A stretch of DNA of 64,000 bases from WTFY01 sp026713925. Lineage in GTDB: Bacteria; Pseudomonadota; Gammaproteobacteria; UBA4575. Location of the stretch: NCBI GenBank assembly GCA_963662355.1, contig OY759361.1:186001-250000 (forward strand), given 5' to 3'. The notes beneath the pieces are model-generated. The model made no database searches and was not told the origin of the DNA. It saw nothing but the letters and a program-made list of their open reading frames with translations. Shown here piece after piece: positions 34,095 through 43,656 of this stretch; positions within the stretch are counted from its first letter, which is position 1; every line of letters starts with the position of its first letter. Made by a program: the position numbers and the translations under genes.

Positions 34095-36842
34095 CTAGGC
34101 AATCTTTCCGTGACAGTGCTTGAACTTTTTGCCTGAGCCACAGTAACAGGGTTCATTCCTGCCCAGCTTTTTCTGTGTACGCTTAAACGGTTGCTGCTTT
34201 ACTTGTTCCTTTCCCGATGCCGGTTGCTGCTTTACTTGTTCCTTTCCCGATGCCGGTCGCTGCTGTGGTTGCAGGACATTATCTGCCTGTGCATGCTGAT
34301 ACTGAATATTTTCCGGGACTTGTTGTGCAGCTTCCAAAGCCTTGATTTCCTCAAGTGTAGGCAATTCCGCCTTGGATATTAAGGAAACGGTTTCATGTTT
34401 GATCTGCTCTAGCATTTGCTGAAACATGCTGAACGCTTCCCTCTTATATTCCTGCTTCGGGTTTTTCTGTGCGTAACTGCGCAGTCCAATGCCCTGGCGC
34501 AAGTAATCCATTGCTGCAAGGTGTTCCTTCCAGCGATTGTCCAGTACCTTCAACATAATATCTTTTTCGAGTCGACGCATGATTTCCGTACCCACACGGT
34601 CTTCTTTTTCCTTGAACAGATCAGCTACTCGCTGGTGAATTTTTTCACTTACATCCTCTTTTTCAGCAGCACTGTCTTCATCCAACCAATGTCTGACTGG
34701 CAGGGACAAGCCAAACCTGCTATCAAGTTCTTTGCAAAGACTTTCGACATCCCACTGTTCCTCTACAGTCCCATCAGGCAGGAATTCACTGATAGTGTTT
34801 TCAATGACGTCTTCACGTATTGCAATCAGGTTTTCGGATATGTCGTTTGAACACATCAGCTCACGGCGTTGCTCATACACCACCTTGCGCTGATCGTTGG
34901 CAACGTCATCATACTCAAGCAAATGCTTGCGGATATCGAAGTTGTGTGCTTCTACCTTGCGTTGTGCATTTTCAATGGCCCTTGATACCCAAGGGTGCTC
35001 AATAGATTCACCTTGCTGCATACCAAGCTTCTGCATCAAACCCTTCACTTTTTCGGAGGCAAATATTCTCATGAGATTATCTTCCATCGAGAGGTAGAAC
35101 CGGGTTGAGCCTACGTCACCCTGGCGACCTGAGCGCCCACGTAACTGATTGTCTATACGCCTCGACTCATGCCTTTCTGTACCAATGATATGCAGTCCAC
35201 CAGCTTCGATTACTGTATCGTGCCTCTGCTGCCAATTAGCCAGAACCAACTTTTGGTCCACTTCTGTGGTTTCCTGCTGAAGATTATGCAGTTCTGCATC
35301 AAGATTGCCTCCAAGCACGATATCGGTGCCCCTACCTGCCATATTTGTCGCAATCGTCACGGTACCAGGTCGACCTGCCTGCGCGATAACATGGGATTCT
35401 TTCTCGTGCTGTTTTGCATTCAGCACCTGATGTTCGATACCGGAGCTTTGCAAGACATTTGAAATAAGCTCAGACGACTCAATTGATGTCGTGCCTACCA
35501 ACACAGGCTGATTGCGGTCTACACAACCTTTAATGTCACTAATGATGGCATCATATTTTTCAGGCATGGTAAGGTATACCAGATCACCCATGTCATCTCG
35601 AATCATCGGTTTATGAGTCGGGATAACTACGACCTCTAGACCATATATTGACTGAAACTCGTACGCTTCTGTGTCAGCTGTGCCGGTCATTCCGGACAGC
35701 TTGTCATATAGGCGGAAATAGTTTTGGAAGGTAATGGACGCCAGTGTCTGGTTTTCATTTTGTATTCTGACACCTTCCTTGGCTTCAACCGCCTGATGCA
35801 ATCCGTCTGACCAGCGCCTGCCCGGCATTGTACGGCCGGTGAATTCATCAACAATTATTACCTGGCCATCGCGTAAAATGTAATCTACATTTTTCTGGAA
35901 TAGCACATTAGCACGCAACGCTGCATTTACATGATGCAGTAGATTTATGTTTTTGGCGTCGTATAACGTTTCATCTTCAGCCAGCAGGTCCTGCTTGAGC
36001 AATAATTCCTCAATGTTCTGATGGCCGTTTTCTGTCAAATGAATCTGCTTGCTTTTTTCATCAACACTGTAATCACCCGGTCCATCTTCTTCCTGCTGCT
36101 TGATTAGCTTGGGGACTAAGGCATCAACTGCCTTGTACATATCCAGGTTTTCGCCTGTAGAGCCTGAAATAATCAGGGGTGTACGTGCCTCATCGATAAG
36201 TATTGAATCTACTTCATCGACAACTGCAAAATTAAGCTCACGCTGCACGCAATCTTCAATAGAAAACTCCATGTTATCGCGCAGATAGTCAAAACCGAAT
36301 TCGTTATTGGTTCCATACGTGACATCCGCTGCATAGGCCTTCTGACGCTCACGATGCTCCATCCCGTTCGTCACTACACCTACATCAAGTCCTAGCAGAC
36401 GATAAACCTCTCCCATCCATTCTGCATCACGTTTTGCAAGATAATCATTGACCGTGACGACATGAGCCCCTTTACCACTTAAAGAATTCAGGTAAACCGG
36501 CAAGGTCGCAGCTAGGGTTTTGCCTTCACCAGTACGCATTTCGGCAATGTTGCCATCATTCAGTACCATGCCCCCTACAAGTTGGACATCAAAATGACGC
36601 ATGCTGAGCGCACGGCTTGCTGATTCACGCACTGCAGCAAACGCATCAGGCAGGATTCTTTCCAAGCTTTCACCGTTTTCGATTTTCTGACGAAAATCTG
36701 AGGTTTTTCCCAGTAGAGCCAGATCGTCAAGCATTTTATAGGACTCTTCCAGCTCATTGATCTTTTGAACCATCCTGTAGTAGCGGTTCAACACTCTCTG
36801 GTTACGACTGCCAAAAACTTTCTTGGTGAACTTTTCAAACAT
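34095..36842 (-). CDS. secA: Preprotein translocase ATPase SecA
   Basis: A 915-residue motor that pushes unfolded proteins through SecYEG. Seen: MRTGEGKTLAATLPVYLN (Walker A), VDEVDSILIDEARTPLIISG (Walker B), NMAGRGTDIVLGGN, and a C-terminal zinc motif (NEPCYCGSGKKFKHCHG) that binds SecB and lipids. The start ATG 36842 (MFEKFTKKVFGS) is chosen; in-frame codons to 36893 lack similarity. The linker before the zinc motif holds an 11-residue tandem duplication. Between secA and the M23 gene lie 173 bases without a gene. Confidence 0.97.
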   Translation of the reverse strand: MFEKFTKKVFGSRNQRVLNRYYRMVQKINELEESYKMLDDLALLGKTSDFRQKIENGESLERILPDAFAAVRESASRALSMRHFDVQLVGGMVLNDGNIAEMRTGEGKTLAATLPVYLNSLSGKGAHVVTVNDYLAKRDAEWMGEVYRLLGLDVGVVTNGMEHRERQKAYAADVTYGTNNEFGFDYLRDNMEFSIEDCVQRELNFAVVDEVDSILIDEARTPLIISGSTGENLDMYKAVDALVPKLIKQQEEDGPGDYSVDEKSKQIHLTENGHQNIEELLLKQDLLAEDETLYDAKNINLLHHVNAALRANVLFQKNVDYILRDGQVIIVDEFTGRTMPGRRWSDGLHQAVEAKEGVRIQNENQTLASITFQNYFRLYDKLSGMTGTADTEAYEFQSIYGLEVVVIPTHKPMIRDDMGDLVYLTMPEKYDAIISDIKGCVDRNQPVLVGTTSIESSELISNVLQSSGIEHQVLNAKQHEKESHVIAQAGRPGTVTIATNMAGRGTDIVLGGNLDAELHNLQQETTEVDQKLVLANWQQRHDTVIEAGGLHIIGTERHESRRIDNQLRGRSGRQGDVGSTRFYLSMEDNLMRIFASEKVKGLMQKLGMQQGESIEHPWVSRAIENAQRKVEAHNFDIRKHLLEYDDVANDQRKVVYEQRRELMCSNDISENLIAIREDVIENTISEFLPDGTVEEQWDVESLCKELDSRFGLSLPVRHWLDEDSAAEKEDVSEKIHQRVADLFKEKEDRVGTEIMRRLEKDIMLKVLDNRWKEHLAAMDYLRQGIGLRSYAQKNPKQEYKREAFSMFQQMLEQIKHETVSLISKAELPTLEEIKALEAAQQVPENIQYQHAQADNVLQPQQRPASGKEQVKQQPASGKEQVKQQPFKRTQKKLGRNEPCYCGSGKKFKHCHGKIA
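34191..34256. repeat. 33-bp tandem duplication inside secA
   Basis: Two copies of a 33-base unit (34191-34223 and 34224-34256), identical as far as I can read, encode QPASGKEQVKQ-type repeats in the flexible C-terminal linker. The near-identity points to a recent duplication that keeps the frame. Confidence 0.85.
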
Positions 36843-37015
36843 GTGACTGGTACAAAACCTGAAAAATAGCGAACGGACAAATCCTGTATACAATAGACCG
36901 GCTCAGCAAAACCATGTTTCCTTCGTATGCATTACAAACTGATCCATGCAAAATCAGTTTCGGTAAAGCTGGACAAAATGAAGATTAACCGGATTCAGAA
37001 GGGCCTACAATGAAG

Positions 37016-37924
37016 CTACTGAAGAAACTTCATTGGGTCTACCTGGACACCGTCCTTGAGAACCTCAAAATGAACATGCGGGCCGGTAGATCGGCCAGTA
37101 TCGCCAAGTTTGGCAATCACATGACCACGTTTGACAACTTCGCCCTTGCTTACAAGCAATTTCTTGTTATGCGCATAGCGCGTCCTATAGCCTTTGCCAT
37201 GATCAATTTCCACAATATAGCCATAGCCACCATTCCTGTTTGCCTGCGTGACGATCCCTCCGCCAACAGCCACTACATCGCTGCCTATTCTGCCCCCAAA
37301 ATCCATACCCTTGTGCATCTCGGGTTTACCTGTAAAAGGACTACGGCGCTTGCCAAAACGGGACGAAATCCAACTATGAACTACAGGTCGACCATGTGGC
37401 CGTGTATCCTGTTCGAACTTCTTGTTCAGAAATGCAATGCCAAGAGCCTGTAACTGGTGTTCACGGACTTCCAGGCTGGTCTGAATCTCTTCAAATATGG
37501 CGCCAATTTGAATATCTGTGTGCAGGATGTTATCCATGGAAAACCCTGGCCCCCCGATCGCAGATGGAGGATCAAAGCTGAATTCTTCAGGCTCAAAACC
37601 TGCTGCTTCGACCAACACGCTTCCTAACGTGTCAACACGATTAATTTGAGCCTGCAGCAGCCCGGCTTGTGCAGTCAGTAAATCAACCTGTGTTTGGATA
37701 TCCTGCCTGGCTAACTGCAAACGCGCTTCATGCTCTTGGATGTCTTTTTTCCATTCGCCTAAAATGACCTGATTCCCGAACAAAATTCCCATTGCATAGC
37801 CACTGCCCAGTAAAATCAACACCAATATGATTGCCCCAAGGGCTAAACCGGCTATGTTCAAACCACGCAAATGGCTTATACAAATTAAACGTGTGCGCGA
37901 ACAGGGGAAAATGATAATGTTCAT
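37016..37924 (-). CDS. M23-family peptidase with N-terminal membrane anchor
   Basis: A 302-residue protein: one membrane segment at about residues 22-46, a coiled-coil stretch (60-110), then a LytM-type metallopeptidase domain with HKGMDFGG, RYAH and TGPHVHFEV, so all zinc and catalytic residues are present. It probably cuts peptidoglycan cross-links in the periplasm. Homologues stand between secA and dciA/lpxC in Pseudomonas-like genomes. The start ATG 37924 (MNIIIFPCSRTR) is chosen. It is divergent from dciA across 51 bases. Confidence 0.88.
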   Translation of the reverse strand: MNIIIFPCSRTRLICISHLRGLNIAGLALGAIILVLILLGSGYAMGILFGNQVILGEWKKDIQEHEARLQLARQDIQTQVDLLTAQAGLLQAQINRVDTLGSVLVEAAGFEPEEFSFDPPSAIGGPGFSMDNILHTDIQIGAIFEEIQTSLEVREHQLQALGIAFLNKKFEQDTRPHGRPVVHSWISSRFGKRRSPFTGKPEMHKGMDFGGRIGSDVVAVGGGIVTQANRNGGYGYIVEIDHGKGYRTRYAHNKKLLVSKGEVVKRGHVIAKLGDTGRSTGPHVHFEVLKDGVQVDPMKFLQ

Positions 37925-37975
37925 GACTTCTGCCGTTAACATCTATTTTTAATTATTTTTTCCGAGCTTACCTTA

Positions 37976-38401
37976 ATGCAAAAGCTATCGTCTTACCTCG
38001 ACACAAAACTACAGGATAAAACAAAGCTCCTCCACAGACTTACTATGAGCATTCGAATGCAGTTGCCTGCCGAACTGACCAGCCATTGTTGGGTGGCCAA
38101 TATTGAAAACCGGACCCTTACAATTGTCACCGATAACCCCAGCCAAGCTAGCCTGATCCGTTTTCAGCAGCATGAAATCCTGAAACAACTGAATCAGGAA
38201 CTCGGACTCAGTCTAAGAGAATACCTAAATCGGTTAAAGATTAAAATCAGAAAAGCTACCGGTGGCCGGAAACTGGAACCCCCTGCATACACAATTTCGG
38301 ATGATGGTGCCCGCCACATCCAAGCATGTGCGGAGCACGTGGATGACCCTGCCCTGAAAGAGGCCTTACAGCATCTGGCAACGCGCAAGGCAGATGTCTG
38401 A
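37976..38401 (+). CDS. dciA: DciA-type helicase operator (DUF721)
   Basis: A 141-residue protein. The N-terminal 100 residues fit DUF721/DciA (CWVANIENRTLTIVTDNPSQASLIRFQQHEIL), a KH-like fold followed by a short disordered tail. DciA interacts with the replicative helicase DnaB in bacteria that lack DnaC. Position next to lpxC and the M23 gene, in opposite orientation, is the usual gammaproteobacterial context. Its stop faces that of lpxC across 22 bases. Confidence 0.82.
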   Translation: MQKLSSYLDTKLQDKTKLLHRLTMSIRMQLPAELTSHCWVANIENRTLTIVTDNPSQASLIRFQQHEILKQLNQELGLSLREYLNRLKIKIRKATGGRKLEPPAYTISDDGARHIQACAEHVDDPALKEALQHLATRKADV

Positions 38402-38423
38402 GGAAAACCGGTCTGCCTGAAGA

Positions 38424-39344
38424 TTATTGCAGGTTCGCACTTATAGGCGAGCTATAGAATATCGGTACAGTCTCTTCGCCATCTTCAAAGGTCACTTCCT
38501 CCCAGGCTTCTACCTCCTGAATCAGCTTCCTGAGCAGCTTGTTATTCAATGCATGTCCTGACTTATAGCCACTAAAGGCACCAATCAGACCATGTCCGAG
38601 CAAATACAAATCACCAATGGCATCCAAAATTTTGTGTTTGACGAACTCATCTTCATAGCGCAAACCATCTTCATTTAATATGCGGTGATCATCTACGGCA
38701 ATTGAATTATCAAGACTGCCCCCCAGAGCCAGATTGCGCGAACGCAGGGCCTCAAAATCCCGCATGAAGCCGAACGTACGTGACCGAGACACTTCTTTAA
38801 CAAAGGAAGTGGTGGAAAAATCCAACTCGGCCTTCTGTGGCCCAGCTTTAAAAACAGGGTGGTCAAAATCAATCACAAATCCGACCTTGAAGCCATCAAA
38901 TGGATCAAATCTTGCCCACTTGTCGTTTTCTTTAATTTCAACAGATTTGTTGATCCGGATAAATCTTTTAGCCGCATTTTGTTCAACAATACCCGCTGAC
39001 TGCAGCAGAAATACAAATGGGCCAGCACTGCCATCCATAATGGGCACCTCGGGTGCACTGACATCCACATACGCATTATCAATACCAAGCCCTGCCATCG
39101 CGGAGAGCAAGTGCTCTACTGTAGAAATTCGTACACCATCAGAAACTAAGGTAGTCGACAGGCTTGTGTCGCCAACGTTCTCGGGACTGGCTTTAATCTC
39201 CAGGGGCGGATCAAGATCGACGCGCCTGAACACCACTCCCGTATCAACAGGCGCCGGGCGCAACGTTAAAGATATTTTCTCGCCAGTATGCAAGCCAACG
39301 CCGGTCGCTCGTATGACGTTTTTTAAAGTTCTTTGTTGTATCAC
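38424..39344 (-). CDS. lpxC: UDP-3-O-acyl-N-acetylglucosamine deacetylase LpxC
   Basis: A 306-residue zinc deacetylase catalysing the committed step of lipid A synthesis. Zinc ligands are His78 (STVEHLLSAMAGLGID) and the His and Asp of KHKILDAIGD; the catalytic His lies in YKSGHALNN. Length matches E. coli (305). It lies 156 bases after ftsZ with a strongly structured leader, as lpxC follows ftsZ in many gammaproteobacteria. FtsH-controlled turnover is known in E. coli; the C-terminal tail here (SPISANLQ) differs. Confidence 0.97.
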   Translation of the reverse strand: MIQQRTLKNVIRATGVGLHTGEKISLTLRPAPVDTGVVFRRVDLDPPLEIKASPENVGDTSLSTTLVSDGVRISTVEHLLSAMAGLGIDNAYVDVSAPEVPIMDGSAGPFVFLLQSAGIVEQNAAKRFIRINKSVEIKENDKWARFDPFDGFKVGFVIDFDHPVFKAGPQKAELDFSTTSFVKEVSRSRTFGFMRDFEALRSRNLALGGSLDNSIAVDDHRILNEDGLRYEDEFVKHKILDAIGDLYLLGHGLIGAFSGYKSGHALNNKLLRKLIQEVEAWEEVTFEDGEETVPIFYSSPISANLQ

Positions 39345-39357
39345 AGACCGTATATCC

Positions 39358-39438
39358 TATTGGCACTGCCAAACGCCTGGCATATTTTGCGTCCTCGAAT
39401 CACCCCCACCACACGGCTGGCATGTGATCATGCCAATA
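39358..39438 (-). other. Structured region between ftsZ and lpxC
   Basis: The 156-base gap contains nested inverted repeats built on TGGCA/TGCCA. TATTGGCA (39358-39365) pairs with TGCCAATA (39431-39438) as an outer stem. Inside are TGGCATG-TGAT-CATGCCA (39418-39435) and TGCCA (39367-39371)/TGGCA (39378-39382). The stems compete with one another. There is no U-run that would make a simple terminator. Confidence 0.45.
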
Positions 39439-39500
39439 CTACACAATTTTTTAATGACTCGGCTAGAAGTTTTGACCACTAGACCTGAAAAGCGTTCCAG

Positions 39501-40658
39501 TCAATCGGCTTGTGTGCGTAAAAAAGTCGGAATATCCAGATAATCTAGATCATAATCCTGATTTTTCCCCATTGCAGAAGTGCTGCTTCCAACCACACCT
39601 GTATCCGGACGTATTTCCTCGTCCACACTTGTGGCCTTTTTCGCAACAGGTGCTTCTACCAGTTTCATCGTGGGCTTGTCTGGCACAGGCCGTGCTTGGG
39701 CAATGGAGCCGATCCCTGTAGCCACCAGTGTTACCCGCAAATTATCACCCATTGTCTCATCGATCACTGTTCCTACAACCACCGTTGCATCATCAGATGC
39801 CAAACCCTTGATATGGCTGCCAATTTCATCAAATTCTCCTATCGAAAGATTCGCATTAGCCGTGACATTCACCAGAATTCCCTTTGCACCCGCAATATCT
39901 ACATCTTCGAGCAACGGGCTGGATATGGCCGATTCTGCTGATTCGTGTGCACGCTCTGCACCTGCCGAGATACCTGAACCCATTACTGCCATACCCATTT
40001 CAGACATCACAGTGCGCACGTCGGCAAAATCCACATTGATGAGCCCAGGACAGGTAATCAGCTCTGCAATACCCTGCACGGCACCGTACAGAACGTCATT
40101 GGCCGATTCAAATGCTTTCAGCAAATCGGTGTCTCTCCCAAGAACGGATAGCAGTTTCTCGTTGGGTATCGTGATCAATGAATCGACATGCTTTACCAGC
40201 TCCTCTATGCCGGCATTGGCAATCTGCATGCGCTTCTTGCCCTCGAATTCAAACGGTTTGGTCACTATCGCAACAGTCAGGACACCCAATTCCTCAGCAA
40301 TTTCTGCAACCACAGGTGCTGCTCCGGTCCCGGTTCCGCCTCCCATTCCTGCGGTAATGAACAGCATATCTGCACCAGAGATTGATTCGGAGATTCGATC
40401 CTGATCTTCAAGTGCCGCTTCTCGGCCAACTACCGGATTGGACCCCGCCCCCAAACCTTTTGTGATGTCGTTCCCAAGTTGCAACACTGTCTTTACATCA
40501 GTGCTTTTAAGTGCCTGCGAATCAGTATTTGCACAAATAAAGTCAACTCCATCAATAGCAGTGTTCGCCATATGCTGGACAGCATTCCCACCACCACCGC
40601 CTACTCCAATCACTTTTATTACAGCACTTTGACTATATGTATCCATTAATTCAAACAT
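39501..40658 (-). CDS. ftsZ: Cell division GTPase FtsZ
   Basis: A 385-residue tubulin homologue that forms the division ring. The GTP signature is in MGGGTGTGAAPVVAEIA; the T7 synergy loop is NVDFADVRTVM. A short variable linker leads to the conserved C-terminal peptide DYLDIPTFLRTQAD, the docking site for FtsA, ZipA and ZapD. It follows ftsA by 40 bases. Confidence 0.98.
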   Translation of the reverse strand: MFELMDTYSQSAVIKVIGVGGGGGNAVQHMANTAIDGVDFICANTDSQALKSTDVKTVLQLGNDITKGLGAGSNPVVGREAALEDQDRISESISGADMLFITAGMGGGTGTGAAPVVAEIAEELGVLTVAIVTKPFEFEGKKRMQIANAGIEELVKHVDSLITIPNEKLLSVLGRDTDLLKAFESANDVLYGAVQGIAELITCPGLINVDFADVRTVMSEMGMAVMGSGISAGAERAHESAESAISSPLLEDVDIAGAKGILVNVTANANLSIGEFDEIGSHIKGLASDDATVVVGTVIDETMGDNLRVTLVATGIGSIAQARPVPDKPTMKLVEAPVAKKATSVDEEIRPDTGVVGSSTSAMGKNQDYDLDYLDIPTFLRTQAD

Positions 40659-40698
40659 TTCCTTTCTCCTCTAGTTGCATGTCGTAAAAACATGAGTT

Positions 40699-41934
40699 TT
40701 AAAAACTCCCCTGAAACCAGTTCTGTACCTTCTTGAATACGCCCACCATTCCCGCTTCACTTGAAGAGGGATCTTTACTCAATTTCTGGTTCTGGAACCC
40801 AAACAAAAGTAGACCAACACCCGTTGAATAAACAGGATTACGCACAACATCTGCCAGCCCCGTCACATACTGCGGGATACCCAGACGTACCGGCATATGG
40901 AATATTTCTTCGGCCAGGTCCACCACACCTTCCATTCTTGAACTACCACCGGTAAGCACCACACCTGCTCCAACCAAGTCGCTGAAGCCGCTTCGGCGCA
41001 ACTCGGCAAGAACCAGCGAAAGCAATTCTTCATAACGTGGCTCTACAATTTCAGCTAAAGTTTGACGGGACAGTCTTCTTGGCTCCCGACCGCCTGCACT
41101 TGGAACTTCTATCGTGTCATCAGGATTTGCAAGTTGTCGCAATGCGCATGCATATTCGATTTTTATTTCTTCGGCATGCTGTGTCGGAGTACGCATTGCA
41201 ATTGCGATATCATTGGTTACCTGATCTCCTGCAATAGGAATCACGGCAGTATGCTTGATTGCACCATCAGTAAATATCGCCACATCCGTGGTACCTCCAC
41301 CGATATCAACAAAGCAGATTCCCAGTTCTTTTTCATCTTCTGTCAGTACCGCGCAACTCGATGCAAGCTGTTCCAGAATGATGTCATCAACTTTGAGTCC
41401 ACATCGATGTACGCACTTGATGATGTTTTGTGCCGCACTGGCTGCGCCTGTCACCAAATGAACCTTCGCTTCAAGGCGCACACCTGACATCCCGATAGGC
41501 TCACGGATCCCTTCCTGCTGGTCGATCACAAATTCCTGTGGCATGACCTGAAACACTCTCTGATCAGCAGGAATGGCTACTGCCCGAGCGGCATCGATGA
41601 CACGCTCAACATCTCCACTTGAAACCTCGCGATCCTTGATTCCAACTATTCCATGCGAATTCATTCCACGAATATGACTGCCTGCAACTCCAGTGTATAC
41701 AGAATAAATCTGGCACCCTGCCATCAATTCAGCCTCCTCGATCGAACGCCGGATGGATTGCACAGTGGACTCGATATTGACAACGACTCCCTTTTTCAAC
41801 CCGCGCGAGGGTTGTGAACCGATACCTATGACCTCTATCTGACTGTCCTCGTTCACCTCGCCTACCACCGCGGCCACCTTGGAGGTTCCGATATCCAGCC
41901 CGACTATCATGTCTTTTTCTGCTTTGCGGTTCAT
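40699..41934 (-). CDS. ftsA: Cell division protein FtsA
   Basis: A 411-residue actin-like protein that tethers FtsZ to the membrane. The phosphate-1 loop is VGLDIGTSKVAAVVGEV, phosphate-2 is CFVDIGGGTTDVAIF, and VLTGGSSRMEGV is the adenosine motif. The C-terminus (FKKVQNWFQGSF) is the amphipathic membrane-binding helix. The start ATG overlaps the ftsQ stop by four bases. Confidence 0.97.
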   Translation of the reverse strand: MNRKAEKDMIVGLDIGTSKVAAVVGEVNEDSQIEVIGIGSQPSRGLKKGVVVNIESTVQSIRRSIEEAELMAGCQIYSVYTGVAGSHIRGMNSHGIVGIKDREVSSGDVERVIDAARAVAIPADQRVFQVMPQEFVIDQQEGIREPIGMSGVRLEAKVHLVTGAASAAQNIIKCVHRCGLKVDDIILEQLASSCAVLTEDEKELGICFVDIGGGTTDVAIFTDGAIKHTAVIPIAGDQVTNDIAIAMRTPTQHAEEIKIEYACALRQLANPDDTIEVPSAGGREPRRLSRQTLAEIVEPRYEELLSLVLAELRRSGFSDLVGAGVVLTGGSSRMEGVVDLAEEIFHMPVRLGIPQYVTGLADVVRNPVYSTGVGLLLFGFQNQKLSKDPSSSEAGMVGVFKKVQNWFQGSF

Positions 41935-42737
41935 AAGGTGCTTTCCTGCTCAACGTTGCCAGCCAGCTGCGGATCTTTCCATTCAACTGCCAGACCATTG
42001 GTATAACGAAGATCAATTTTTTTTACCTGCCTTACGTGAGACGATAAATATTGCTCGTATGCAACGACGAATCGTGCAATCTTCATACTGACATTGCCAT
42101 TCCCAACTACCAGTATGATTCCATTTGACAAGACCAAGCGCTTGGACTGGCGTTCATCTTCAAACAGCCCCTGCAACTGCAGACCCAGAGGCTCCAGCCG
42201 TTGTACGCTGTTATCGAATGCCAAGGCCAGCTCTGCAGCACGGGCCTCATCTCCGTACAGCATGGGCAAGGTTGAGTAGCCCTCCATAGATTCGGGGAAA
42301 AAGAGCTCCCCGTAGGTATTCACGAGTCCTGATCTACCCCAGCGGGCCACAGGATTCTGCCCCTGCACCATGATCTCCAGGGTGTTTGGCCAGGACCTGT
42401 GTGCTTGTGCGCGATATATCCACGGAAGGTCTTCCAGTTCCTGTTCCAGCGTGGCCATGGAAATGCGGAAAAACCCTTTAGAGACGTGAGTGGTTACTAT
42501 CTCTTTAAATGCTTTATGCTCTGCGGGCCGCAAATGGCCGTCGACAGTTACTTGCCTGATCTGTGGCCATGACAGTATGCCAACGGGATGGTTTTGAAAA
42601 TAATGTGAAAAATAGCCCGCAACACCAAGTAACAACACGATCAACAGTACGTCCCATGCGCTGCGTAACGAAAAGCACCCTGTCAGCATTCTCAATGCAG
42701 TTTGTTTATTCCGGATTTTTTGCTTTGTGTTACGCAT
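41931..42737 (-). CDS. ftsQ: Cell division protein FtsQ
   Basis: A 268-residue bitopic membrane protein: a cytoplasmic N-terminus, a membrane segment at about 27-45 (WDVLLIVLLLGVAGYFSHYF), a POTRA domain (QIRQVTVDGHL) and a periplasmic beta domain. It links FtsL/FtsB to the divisome. The start overlaps the ddl stop by eight bases and the end overlaps ftsA by four. Confidence 0.95.
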   Translation of the reverse strand: MRNTKQKIRNKQTALRMLTGCFSLRSAWDVLLIVLLLGVAGYFSHYFQNHPVGILSWPQIRQVTVDGHLRPAEHKAFKEIVTTHVSKGFFRISMATLEQELEDLPWIYRAQAHRSWPNTLEIMVQGQNPVARWGRSGLVNTYGELFFPESMEGYSTLPMLYGDEARAAELALAFDNSVQRLEPLGLQLQGLFEDERQSKRLVLSNGIILVVGNGNVSMKIARFVVAYEQYLSSHVRQVKKIDLRYTNGLAVEWKDPQLAGNVEQESTL

Positions 42738-43656
42738 GCTCGGAAAACGAAGTTTCGAGAATCCTGATCACCAAGTCATTAAAATTTATACCTTCAGCCT
42801 TAGCTGCCATAGGCACCAGACTGTGGTCAGTCATACCCGGTACAGTATTGATTTCAAGAAACCATGGCTGATGATGTGAATCCAGCATCAAATCAATACG
42901 TCCCCAGCCTGTGGCAGCCGTAACCTTAAATGCCTGCAGTGCCTGTTCCTTGATACTTGTTTCCTGTGCTGCCGACAGTCCGCACGGACAATGATATCGA
43001 GTATCACTGGACTGATACTTTGCATCAAAATCGTAAAATGTCCGTGGTGTCTCCAGACGAATCATTGGCAATATTTGATCGGTAAGTACAGCCGCCGTAT
43101 ATTCCTGTCCGTCAATCCATTCCTCGGCAATTACAGTACCCTCAAGTTCTCGTGCATGTTCCCAGGCCGGGATAATTTCATCCTTGGCATTGACCTTTGT
43201 AATACCGATGCTCGAACCCTGTGATGCAGGCTTGAAAACCATCGGTAAACCCAGTTCTTTCACCAGCGCATCAGGATCAAGGGCCTCCTTCAATGTCCTG
43301 AAAGCCGGAGTAGGAATTCCCTGCCCTGACCAGATTTGCTTGGTCATCCATTTGTTCATGCATACACTCGACGCCAGGACACCACAGCCACTGTACGGCA
43401 TGCCAATCACATCCAGTCCACCCTGTATAGAACCATCCTCTCCAAGAAACCCATGCAGTGCGATGAAGGCGCGGTCAAATTTTTCCGCACGTAACCGTTG
43501 AAATACATCACCTGACACATCAATACCCGTTGCATCAACGTGCATTTCAGTCAAGGCATTCAGTACCGCTGTGCCACTTCTTAGTGAAATCTCACGCTCT
43601 GAAGAACTGCCTCCCATCAAAACCGCTACCTTGCCAAACCGGGCAACATCCATCAT
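42730..43656 (-). CDS. ddl: D-alanine--D-alanine ligase
   Basis: A 308-residue ATP-grasp ligase that makes the D-Ala-D-Ala end of the wall peptide. Seen: VAVLMGGSSSEREISLRSG, KPASQGSSIGITKV and WFLEINTVPGMTDHSLVP. Two ATG codons stand in tandem; the first (43656) overlaps the murB stop by four bases. It is the DdlB type found inside dcw clusters. Confidence 0.96.
   Translation of the reverse strand: MMDVARFGKVAVLMGGSSSEREISLRSGTAVLNALTEMHVDATGIDVSGDVFQRLRAEKFDRAFIALHGFLGEDGSIQGGLDVIGMPYSGCGVLASSVCMNKWMTKQIWSGQGIPTPAFRTLKEALDPDALVKELGLPMVFKPASQGSSIGITKVNAKDEIIPAWEHARELEGTVIAEEWIDGQEYTAAVLTDQILPMIRLETPRTFYDFDAKYQSSDTRYHCPCGLSAAQETSIKEQALQAFKVTAATGWGRIDLMLDSHHQPWFLEINTVPGMTDHSLVPMAAKAEGINFNDLVIRILETSFSEHA

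Noticed and set aside
38734..39543. Long plus-strand open frames opposite lpxC, ftsZ (39580-40404) and clpB (22095-22748)
   Set aside because: They lie wholly antisense to clear conserved genes, have no ribosome site and no family motifs; they are shadows of the real coding frames.
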